A stretch of 64,000 nt of DNA from Lepidostoma basale (lineage: Eukaryota; Arthropoda; Insecta; Trichoptera; Lepidostomatidae), in contig JAHDVF020001336.1 of NCBI GenBank assembly GCA_022606425.2, positions 744,001 through 808,000 of the forward strand, in the 5' to 3' direction. The notes below the pieces were generated by a model, which saw nothing but the letters and a program-made list of their open reading frames with translations, had not been told where the DNA came from and ran no database searches. The translations under genes and the position numbers were made by a program. This document shows, in pieces, positions 15,601 through 27,600 of this stretch (within the stretch, counting starts at the first letter, position 1; each line of letters starts with the position of its first letter).

Positions 15601-18600
15601 GGTATTCTATCATACAACGTTTTCTGGCAAATTCTTCTTAGTGATATCATTTCTACGGCGTTTATCCTGCTTTCACCCTTCTTTTGCCAGCTCCAAGCTT
15701 CACTTCCATACATGAGGGTTGGCACTAGAACTCCATTGTGTACTGCCATCTTTGCTTCTGTGGATATATTTCTATTTGCAGACTTTTATAATTTTGTTCA
15801 TAATACTTTCTTCGGCTCTTTATTCATTCCTGATATCAACCTTTCTTTATGTAAACTGCTGTTTATATCCACTTAAATTTGAGCATACACTGTAAATGTA
15901 TAGGAGTTTTACCCCGGGCATTTTATTTTCACCGTGTCTCCATAGTTCGCGATGATCAGCTTTCTCCCGGCCTCTGGGGGCGTTGTCGGTAATTCCTTCA
16001 GCCGACCGAATGTTCCGATATTAATTGGTCTAAGTGCTATGATGTTTCCCATTTTATTCTGTATTTCGGAACTTTCGCACTTCCCCTAAAGAGATTTATA
16101 ATATTATTAATTATTTGGCTACTTCTTCTTGTTCCTCTCCTATCGGTGGTTGGACAGCTTCATGGCTATTTCTACACTTGATACAGCAGCTCGAAACAGG
16201 GATGTTGTGCTGCAAATGAACCATTCTCGAAGGTTTTCTAGCCTGGATTTTCTTCTGACACTGACCAGAGTCAGAAACAAAGTACTGCTGCCAATGTAGA
16301 AAGAAAAGGAATTTGTCAAGACCATAAAGCGCAGAATTGGAATACTTCCAGCACATTATGAGAAACAATATACAGTGAAACCCCTATTTTACGTCTTTTA
16401 AGAGACTGAGGAAAAAAAACGTAAATGGAGGGAAAACGTAAATGGAAATTGGAATGAAACTAGTGGAGAAGAATTGTACTCACCTCACAGAGAGCGGTCA
16501 TAATTTCACTTTTTCTGCTTTTTATTTCCGAGATATTCTTGATGAAATCTTGCAGATAGTTTGATCTACACGGGAGACCACTGACAAATTCTAAAACGAA
16601 AATGATTATACACTGTTATTTCCTGACAATTCTTCTCTCGCTTCCTTGACATTTATACATCGTGTCATTCATGCATGGCAATTTCTCCGCCTCTTCACGT
16701 TGTTGACATTTATGATTTGATCTTTCCTCGGTTTTTCTCATTTTTTTTTTTTTCCCAAACATATTTTTGTGCCATTGACCCCTTGCTGATTTTTTCTACT
16801 TCGTGTAGACCCCCTGCTTTCCTAATTGATTTTTCGAATCGGTTGCTAAAAAAATTGGTCGCTGCCGAATTCTACTGGCCGAAAGTCGCTGTCAAACTAA
16901 AAAAAAATAAGGCCGCTGCCGAATTCTTTACCTACTAACCGGAAGTCGTTGTCGAACTAAAAAAAAAGGTTGCCAACGATTTCGATATTCATATTGCGTT
17001 TCAATATTCCGCTTCAATTTAGTTGTACCATCTCGTGGACCCCCAATCTTTTTTTGCAACTGTCGTAGACCCATTCAAGTTGTCGTGGACTCCTGGGGGT
17101 CTATATAGACCCCGGGACACTGGTTTACATCATCAATAAATACTCTCTTTAACTTTTTTTTTAAATTTTAATTGTATCTCAATAAAGACGAAGACGTAAA
17201 CTGGAAACTGAACATGGATGATCAAGGTGTTTACAGGACTTATGACCTGTCATTGGTTGGGTTAAGCGCACGCTTTATGTAATTACAACATTCCCCATTC
17301 CACATTTGTTATTGTGATCATGCATGACAAATTTTTGGAAGATGTATATATACTTCAAAATCCATATTTATCTTCACGTGTCAGTTTCAGTCAGCCATCT
17401 ATGTAGATTTGACTAGTAGACTCTCTTTAACATTTTTTTTGTTTACAACAGGTAGTTTGAACCCTATTACTATATGGAATTTGTTTTTGGCTATATACTG
17501 ATTCTCATGATATGGGACAGGTAGCCAATCTATCGCCATTTTATTGTCACATGAATTCTGAATGACAGTGTAACAATCACACTGCCATCGCTGGGAATCG
17601 AACCCAGGACCTTCGGTATGCCAGTCAGAACTCTAACCACTCTGCCACGAAGGTGGTCCAATTCTTTCATTATGTTGTTCATAACATTTTCATTTGCACT
17701 GCATTCACTTCTTAAATTTGCATTTGACACAATCATATACAGATTTACCACACATTATTCTAAGAGATTTCATTTCTACCGCATTTATTTTGCTTTCATA
17801 ATTTTTCCAGTTCCAAGCTTCCAATTGCATACATAAGGATCGGTACAAGAACACCATTATTCACTGCCATCTTAGCTTTTTTTTGGATGGACTTTTGTTT
17901 GCTATTATAATAAGAATGTAACTTTTCAACTCCTTGCGGTACTCGGAGTGCTTCCTTCTGGATTTCACGGGTGCTTTTTGCAATTTGACATTGCATATTC
18001 CGATGTGGTATTTGATGCCGACGGTTTCGCAGGAGCTGCATAGAGACCACGGAGACCAGTTGGTGTAAATTGTCAATTTGTACTCTGCCAGGCGTACTTT
18101 GAGGGCCGCGTTGATTCCCTTCTTGGCCGTTTTAGGTCTCACCTGAAATGATTATCATACCCAATGTAGGCTTTAACCTTACAGTGTGCGTTTTTTAATA
18201 ATATATGTTTAAATTACGAACACTATTATTGTACATACAGTAGAAGCTCTCTTAACCGGCCTTGACGGGACCGACCCAGGGCCGGGTAACGAAAAAGCCG
18301 GTTAAAGAGAAGGTAGTGAAAAACACAAATTTTCAAAACACTAAGAATACAGAACTTTTATTCTAACTAACTAACTAACTAACCATCACGCCGTTTCCCC
18401 GAAAGGGTAGACAGAAAGAATGGACTGCAACACTTTAATCGATGCTGCACTCTATTCTTCTCTTTTCGCCAACGCGAGAGACGCGGTGTGATGGGTTGCG
18501 AACCTCATCGCCACCAATAGGCATCTCCCGCGCACACTTCGATCATTCAACGTCTACATAATAAATCTAAAACAAATTATATAAAATATAATGATATAAA

Positions 18601-21600
18601 ATAAAATAACACATAAAAATAATTTAACACATAATGATCTTTTAGATGGTGCACTTGTCGTCAGCTGGTCGATCCGGACATTTGTGTTTATTTAATTTTT
18701 ATTCCACTGTTTTCATTTTAATTAGGCACTTAAAACAATCCAACACCAGCAAAAACTTGAAAATTTGATTGAAGAATTTATTCAAATTGTCATTGGAACA
18801 AATGAAAATTTATTTTTACACCTGTCAAAATTATTTTTATAAACGAAAAAACTTGTATTATTTTAACATCAGAAGAGTGAAAACGTATTTTGTGTCACAA
18901 ATAACTATCATAAATTGAGGCAACAACCAAATTGACCGAAACAATTCACTTATACAAGAAATATTTCCAAATTTAAAGGAGCACCACATGAATGAAACCT
19001 TTTTTTTTTAAATCAAAATTAGATATTATTCTGTATTATAAAATCTTTATTATAAAACTTTTATTCTGTATTATAAAATCTCACATTATTAATTAACATT
19101 TCACAAACTGTAAAAAATGTGTACCGGAAAAAGCCACACATCACTCTAATTTTTTTTTAAAAAGTAGGCATACAATGGATTAAAAAATTCTGTTATTTTC
19201 TGCTGCTTCTTGTGTTGAATTGACTTTTTAAAAGCGTAGTCACGCCATTTCTTTATGAAGATTACATCTAATGCAGTAGAATCCTTCTGCTGCTGAATGT
19301 ACATTGCCGCCATCTGTAGAGCCTCTTTTTCTTCGTCGTCTTCTTCGTAGTCCTCGCAGTCGACTTCCTCTAGTGCTTCGTTGATAACAGTCTGACGGTC
19401 TGGCGCCGCCAGACGTTCAAGTTCCTCAAGACGACCTTCGTGGTAGAGTGGTTACGAGCTCTGACTTCCATGCCGAAGGTCCTGGGTTCGATTCCCGGCG
19501 ATGGCAGTGTGATTGTCACACTGTCTTTGGTCTGGTGTAGAATTCACGTGACAATAAAATGGCGATAGATTGGCTACCTATCACATGTCACGAGAATTAA
19601 TATAATAGCTAAAATATATAAAATTGTATACTGTAATTGGGTCCAAACGACCTGTTGTGTACATAAAAAAAAAAAAAAAAAAAAAAAAAAGTTGCCACTT
19701 GTCTCCTAGACTTCCTAGAAGAGGCCGGCTAAAGCGGCGCCGGTTAAGAGAGCGTCTACTGTATAACTATTTATTTTTATGAGATTGTCGCTACAGCTGT
19801 TCAACAGCTCAACCCAACCCAACCCAACATATGATGGCATCATCAGGTGATATAAGCAACTGTTGTTTCTAACACCTGATGATGCCAACCTAGGTTGGGT
19901 TGAAACAGTTGTCGCGACATCAATGATATGATTAAATGACAGCAATCTGGTGATTAACCCGTAAGTTTATCACTTTTAGGCACCAATACTGACATCTTTG
20001 AATATTTTTTTATTCCAATATTTATTTATTTATTAGTTCTCTGTAATTTCGAGTGATAAAATATTCAAATTAGTTCTAATTAGAACCATCTTTGATTTTG
20101 AATGTTCCAGTCGAGTTATTGTTGGTACCACTATAAAAAAAAATCTGGTTGTTTCATTAATTCATGACGCATTAAGCTTATATTATTTGTCTAGTTATCA
20201 CACATTATTGTTATTTTTTTTGTATGTTTGATACTAACGGGAAGTAGTGGCTCTCTATCCTCGTTGACTACTTCCAGGATGATAGGATTGCTGTTGGTGT
20301 TGTCCACAGAGCACCTGTACAGCCCTTCATGCTCCACGGCCACGTGGTACAGGTGGAGATATCCATTATCATATAGAATCATCTCCCTAGTATACACTAA
20401 TGATTTATAATGTGGACTTACTACGTTCTGGAAAGATTAAAAAAAAAAACTATTATTAGTATGATTCTGAAATGAATGGTTACCATTTCCATTAAAAATA
20501 TATATTTCTACACTATAAATATCAATCTGTAACTGAGAGCCATAATGTCTTAAGTGATTTTTTTCTTCCGAAATTAGTTATGATGTTCAGTATCAAATCT
20601 TAATAATGACTTATTTCTGTACTGTGTATTGGATGAAACATCCATTAAAAATGTGTTTCTACACTATAAACATTAATCTGTACCTGATGAGAGCCCCTGA
20701 TTGCATCGCCTGCGAGGTGTGAAGTACGCTCCGTGATTCATTTTTTGTGTGCCAAAGGCCATTCAACGACGGAAATTAATTCTCAACTGACAGATGTTGA
20801 TGGAGAAACGTGCATGAGTGTTCAAATGGTGCGCAAGTGGTGCAAAGAATTCAAAGAAGGGTGCACAGACGTCCATGACGAACAGCGGTTTGGACGGTCA
20901 TCGGTCAGTGACGAAACGATTGCGAAAGTGGAAGCGGCATATCGATGGCAGAGGCCAAGGGCCATACAAATTTAGAGAAGGGGCATGCTGACGAATGGAA
21001 TCCTTTTTAATCAGGACAACGCTCGTCCGCATACAGCCCACGTCACCACCGCGCTCATTGAGAAATTCGGATGGGAAATCGTCCTACACCCACCATACAG
21101 TCCAGACTTGGTCCCGAGTGACTACCATCTCTTCCTTGATTTGAAGAAACACCTCGGTGGAACACATTTTGCAAACGAAGAGGAGCTGAAAGAAGAGGTT
21201 CTGAGCTACCTTCACGGCCTGACGGGAGACTTCTATGACCAGGGAATCAAAAATATGGTGACCGGGATGAAAAAGTGCACCGAAGTCAACGGGGACTATG
21301 TAGAAAAATAGCTGAAAGTCTAAGCTTTCCAATGATGTATTGCTCGTTGTAAATAAAAACGGTTTTCATTGTGAAAAAAAATAGGGAAATTTATTTTACG
21401 GACAACCCCCGTATAGCAGTGTTTTAAATTTTAAAAGTAATAATGTTCAAGTATCACCGTGTTTCGGCCAAAACAATGGACTATTTAAATAATTCATATA
21501 TGGAATGATATGTTTCGCCCTGTGATGTGACATTATCAGGTAAAATACATATAAAATTTAATTTAACTCCTAGAAGACAGACGTTTTGCACGAATGCATT

Positions 21601-24600
21601 AGATGTGGTGGCAAATGACAGAGTTAAGAAATTAGATTATTATCTTTTTAAAATTACTTTTGAATATGTCCATTTTAAATGTGTATTTCTGTGAGGTCCT
21701 ACGCAGATTTTGCATGTTAACAAAACAGATTCTCCTTCGTAAGTCATGACGGACTTGGCTCTGGTGATTTTTAATAGTTTCCTCGATGCGTGGTACTCTT
21801 TAATGCATTTGTAATACTTCTCCCATTGCTCTTTTATTTTGCTTCGGCTCTCGTCATCTTCTATAAAAAAAAATTCACAAAAAAATTCACATTATGGACA
21901 AATAACACACGATTCATTTCTTAACCTTTTCATAGCCGCAAATAAATTACGCCGAATATTTTTTGTCAAAATAAAACTTGTCCCGCATCGATTATTATAG
22001 TTTTTTCTTGAAGTTTAATCAGTTTCAAATTTTCATTGTCAAAACATTTTTCGATATTTACCGATGTCAATGTGTGTTCCGTTTCTGCTAAATTGTCAAT
22101 AAAAGTCAATATACGAGCACTGCGCGCCATTTGCCGAGATATCTCGTCTGTGGCAACCATCGAGTTAAAATTTCTAACTAACTAACTAACCATCACGTCA
22201 TTTCTCCGGAGGGGTAGGCAGAGAGGATGGACTGCCACACTATTCTATCCTGACATAACTCTCGCGCATCTTCTACATTCACACACCGTGACAAGCACAC
22301 TCGTCGATTGTTCCTACTTCGAACATGGCCGCCTTACAGTATTTGATTAATTTGGTCATGCCATGTTTTCCTTGGACTTCCTCGACATCTTTTTGACCAT
22401 CCTTCCCTCATCCATTCGTTCCATACGTCCATACCATCGTAGTGGCCTTTTCTTAATTTTATTTAGGACGCATAAATCCACCTTACATTCCTTTCTAACT
22501 TTGTCATGTGATATTCTGTCATGTATTGTATTTTCGCACATTCTTCTAAGTGATCTTATTGATCAAAATTTCTATTTTATTTAATAGTTTAACCGCCTTA
22601 CCTTCAAGTAACTTTCCGAGAATCATGCAAAAAAAAAATCGCGGTCAAAAACTACATACAGAATGTGTGTTGGGAGATTATATAGCACCCGCCTTATTCA
22701 CCAGACGTGGCACCATCGGACTACCACTTGTTCAGACCCATGATGCAAGCCTTAAAGCAGCACTTCCATTCATATGAAGATGTCAAGAATTGGGTTGATG
22801 TCTGGATATTTTCTCAAAAGACGAGGCATTTTTTCGACGATGGATTCATCTATTGCCAGAACGATGGGAAAAGTAGTGGCTAACGATGGACAATATTTTG
22901 ATTGATGTGTTTTTTTTATTTTGCCTTTCAAATAAAACACCCAATATATAATGACTCTTTTGATATTTGTACGTCAAGCAAGATTATCCGATTATTTTCA
23001 TACTACATTTGGACAATAATTTAATTTCACAGTAATTAATAAAAACAAACAAATTACCTGGATAAGTAATTTCATCTTCCTTAGTCGTGTTATGTCCCCA
23101 AATGTATTTTGTGACATCATTATCATCCGGTTTCTTGGCTCTCCAAATATTTCCAGCTACCAAAACATCCAAAATATATCCTATAATTAAAAAAATATGT
23201 ACTATAATTATTAACATATACCGTGTTGACATATTGAAATGATTTTTGTTTTTAAATTCTTACTGTCATTCCGTATTCAAATTTTGTATTTAGCTTTGTT
23301 AAGGTTGTTGAGTTTTGATAAATCATTAGAATTAAAGTATCTACCTGTTTTGTCCTAAGTTTTATTTCATGGCAGGAAAGATATTTTAAAATCTGATGTC
23401 TAGTTTTTGATACATTTTATTTATTTATTGTTTGTAACAATGATGTGAAACCGCATTTTAAGTAATAAATACAAATAAAAATGTTTTTTTTTCTAAAAGT
23501 TTTTTTAATATTTTATAGAAATGACATGTTTTAATACCTTGGCAGCATTATCACTAAAGCGCTTGACCCGGACATTGAAATAAAATGCAGAATTGAACTT
23601 ACACGAGCTGCATTTAATAAAATTAGAACATTCTTTTGCAACGATAATCTTAACTTGAAACTCCGACAATGAATAATTAAATGTTACATATGGTCTGTTC
23701 TACTATATGGCTGCGTAACCTGGACTCTGAAAGTGAATGTAATGAACCAGTTGGATATACCGCAGAATGCTCCGTATACCGTGGACCTATAGGGTCAGTA
23801 ATGCAGACCTACTGCAGAGAGCCAGAGCCAATAGGGAGCTGTTGTCAGGTGTGAAAATTAGAAAGCTTTCATATTGGGGTCATGTGCTAAGGGGAGAAAT
23901 ATACCACTTCCTTCGACTGATATTAATGGGTAAAGTGGAGGGACGTCCGGGAGTTGGTAGAAGGCAGCTGTCCTGGCTGCAGAACATCAAAGAGTGGACA
24001 GGAATAACAAGAGTTCAGAACCTGAACCAAGTGGCGCAGGATAGAGATTCCTTTGCTGTAGTGATCGCCAACGTTGGGGGAACCTGACACGGCACCAAAA
24101 GAAGAATGAGGCTAAGGTAGAAGAAAACGCATTGTATTGTTTCCGTAATGATATTGAATGTATTGTTTCGTTCCAGGAGCCTTCACTGGGTCCTCAGGCT
24201 ACGCCGGAGATGGAAGCTCTAGCACGGGACATGGAGCAGCTGGCCCGGGAGCGCTTGGCGCTGGAGGCGGAGGTCTCTGCCAAGGATATGAGCATCCGCG
24301 CCAAGACCAATGAAGCCAACAGTCTTCAGGTACTGGTTATTCTTAACTAATTATTACCTATCAAATCTGTCCACGATATAAGTTGAGATTTGTATTTGGA
24401 ATATTGAACCAATATTTAATGAGTATGTTTTTCTTACAGAGTGAACTGGACACTTTGGCAGCGACACTGAAACAGTTGGAGAATCAAAAAGGAGAGGCCC
24501 AGAAAAGACTAAATGATCTTCAAGCACAGGTCAGAAATTATTTGGAAGAAAACAAAAACTAATTTCTAATTTTAACTAACTAACCATCCCGGGTAGACAG

Positions 24601-27600
24601 AAAGAATGGATTGCCACACTTTCCTTTCCTGACATATTTCTCTCAATTACTCAACATTCATACATCGTGTCATGCACGCGCGTCGATTTCTCTGACTCCT
24701 CACGTGGCCGACATTCAATATTTGATCGTGCCACGTTTTCCTCGGTCTTCCTCTATTTCTGGTTCCATTTACATCGTTAACATTTAATTTTTTTACCATT
24801 CTTTTTTCATTAATTCTTTCCATATGTCCAGACCATCTTACTTATCCTTTCATTATTTTGTTCATAACACCATCATTCGCACTGCATTCACTTCTTATAT
24901 TTTCATTCGACACTATCATACGCAGAGAATCCACACATTCGTCTAAGAGATCTCATTTCTAATGCATTATCTTTCTTTTGCCAGTTCCATGCTTCGCTTC
25001 CATACATAAGGGCCGGTACAAGAACACCATTGTGCACTGCCATTTTAGCTCTTTTGGATAGGTTTTTGTTTGCGATGACAACTTTAAGTGCACCATTCGC
25101 TTTGTTGCCTGCCCCAAACCTTATTTCAATATCCCTCTCCACTCGCCTATCTTTTGTTAACATACTACCCAAATACACAAACTCATTTACGAGGTCTGTT
25201 CAAAAAGTATCGCGAATTTTGAATTTCCGCTGGCTACGTATATTTGATTTTTGATTTTTTTGTAGCGTTATGTTGGTACTCATGTCCCTTACTTATGCTG
25301 ACAAGGTCGGCCATTTTGAATGTTTAGTTAATTTTTGACAGCTGTTTTGCTTGGATGTGTTTTGGCTCGTCTTCGATTTTTGCCTATTCCAAAAAATGGA
25401 TCAAAGAATCTGTATCAAATTTTGTGTGAAAAACAAAATAAAGTGCGCGGACGCATTTCGAATGTTGACTGTGGCATATGGTGAAGCTACCTTGGACCAA
25501 AGCAACGTTTATCGGTGGTACAAAATGTTCTCAGAGGGCCGAGAAGATATGAACGACGAAGAGCGTGCCGGACGCCCGAGCACGTCAACAACAGACGAAA
25601 ACATTGATAAAGTGAAGAAAATAGTATTAGCCAATCGTCGAATCACCGTTAGAAAAGTTGCTGAGGACCTAAACATATCGATTGGCTCGTGCCATTCGAT
25701 TTTAACCGATGATTTGGGCATGAGTCGGGTCGCCGCGAAATTCGTGCCAAAATTGCTCAATTTCGACCAAAAACAGCATCGCGTTAACATTGCTCAGGAG
25801 ATGTTGGACTCGGTCCGTGACGACCCAAATGTGCTCCAGAGGGTCATAACTGGTGACGAATCATGGGTTTATGGTTATGACGTGGAAACCAAAGCTCAAT
25901 CATCCCAATGGAAGCTGCCGCATGAGCCAAGACCAAAAAAAGCGCGCCAAGTTCGGTCGAACGTGAAGGTTTTGCTCACAGTTTTCTTCGATTGCAGGGG
26001 CGTGGTGCATCATGAGTTCTTGCCACAGGGTAGTACGGTCAATAAGGAATATTACCTGCAAGTTATGCGCAATTTGCGCGAAGCAATCCGCCAGAAACGC
26101 CCGGATTTGTGGAAGAACAAAAACTGGCTTTTGCACCATGATAACGCCCCTGCTCACACATCGTTGCTTGTGCGCGAATATTTGGCCAAAAACAACACAG
26201 TAATGGTGCCGCAGCCACCGTATTCCCCAGACCTGGCCCCCTGTGACTTTTTCCTGTTTCCAAAACTGAAGAGGCCCATGAAAGGACGACGCTACGCCAC
26301 GATTGAGGAGATAAAGACGGCATCGAAGGAGGAGCTGAACAAGATCACAAAAAATGATTTTTTTAAGTGCTTCGAGGATTGGAAAAAACGTTGGCATAAA
26401 TGTATTATATCCGAGGGGAATTACTTTGAAGGGGACAAAATAGATATTCATGAATAAATAAATACTTTTTGAAAAAATATAAAATTCGCGATATTTTTTG
26501 AACAGACCTCGTATGTTCTCCAAATTTTCACCATTCACGCTAATGTTGCAGACTGTCGTGATATCTTATTTTTTTCAAAAATCATTACCTTGGACTTATT
26601 AACATTCATCATCAGATCATTACGCATGCATACCTCATACATACTATTCACCAGGACTTGTAGTTCGTGCTCGTTGTCTGAAAGTAGGACAGGGTCATCC
26701 GCATACAAGAGACAGCTTACTGACACTCCGGTCATTTTGGCACCTACATCCAACCCTTTCAGCTCTTTCGTATATTACTTAATTCTTACATTCCTTCCTT
26801 ATATCAGTATTTGAAACTCTGTCGTACGTCGTTTTATCAGCAATATTAATGGTAGTGTTGACTGTTCAGGTGGAGAAGCTGCGCGTGCAGGCGAGCGCAC
26901 AGGAGGCGGTGGTGAGCGGCGCGGAGGCGGAGGCAGGCTCGCGGCGGGAGGCGGCGCAGGGGCTGCGGCGCCACGAGGAGCAGCTCACGCAGGAGCTGGC
27001 CGGCCACAACCACCGTCTGGACCAGCTCAATCAGCAGCTGCAGAACTCGGTCCTGGCCATCAGCCAGGTAAGGCCTTTTTTCACTTCATATTTGAAGACT
27101 ACAGGGGAAAAACAAGGAATGTCAGTTAAAATTCAAAATAAGTGTAATAATGCCATCTAGCGACATTTGTACGTATCTATCCACAGTAAAATTTTCATAT
27201 TCAAAAATCATCTGTGTCATCGACTATGGCCAGATAATCGATTGCTAATCGCTAAGAAATGTATAGACTTTGATTAGCTTCATTCTCAATTTATTCAAAT
27301 TAACCTTCTACTGACATTCCTTGTTTTTCCCCTGTAGTCTTCATTTATTAACCCATTGCACCACTAATAAAGATGACATAATTTGTTCATACAACACACT
27401 ATTTAATTTTGACTCATTTTTTTATTACAATAACATTAAGACCCTTATGTATGGAAGTGAAGCATGGAACTGGCAAAAGAAGGATGAAAGTAGAATAAAT
27501 GCAGTAGAAATGAGATCTCTAAGACGAATGTGTGGCAAATCTGTTTATGATAGAGTGACAAATGCAAGTATAAGAAGTGAATGTGGTGCGAATGAAAGTG

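Larger units (their letters stand above)
14455..15870 (-). mobile_element. Old LINE family A copy split by two younger copies
   Basis: Pieces at 14455-14690, 15167-15242 and 15783-15870 join into one older copy with an AAACAAAC-type tail. It is interrupted by inserts at 14691-15166 and 15243-15782, each flanked by exact target duplications (ttgttaatgta; cttttataa). Confidence 0.85.
18238..19761 (-). mobile_element. Pogo/Tigger-like element with nested LINE and SINE
   Basis: Ends CAGTAGAAGCTCTCTTAACC and, reversed, CAGTAGACGCTCTCTTAACC, each next to TA. The minus strand (about 19430-19160) encodes an acidic C-terminus ([20 protein letters not shown] ... [19 protein letters not shown]), as in Tigger/jerky DDE transposases. 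The catalytic core is missing. Nested: a LINE A 3' end (18363-18440) and a SINE (19431-19690). Confidence 0.75.
24573..26835 (-). mobile_element. LINE family A copy interrupted by mariner
   Basis: The minus strand right part (26835-26512) has the RT active-site box [20 protein letters not shown] and KVMIFEKNK. The left part (25187-24573) continues with [20 protein letters not shown] to the 3' end. The two halves meet at the TA where mariner inserted, so this was one longer LINE copy. Confidence 0.85.

Noticed and set aside
19431..19505. Functional tRNA gene
   Set aside because: A and B boxes are present, but the cloverleaf arms do not close and the sequence continues into a dispersed body with a poly(A) tail, so it is a SINE head.
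21966..22160. Minus-strand 64-codon frame ([14 protein letters not shown]) as an extra FAM187-like exon
   Set aside because: Exon 1 ends in phase 1 and joins exon 2 directly (CCA G + AA GAT), so nothing is missing. This frame lacks a good donor and sits next to a LINE tail.
25900..26538. 212-codon minus-strand frame in the mariner
   Set aside because: Antisense shadow of the intact transposase.
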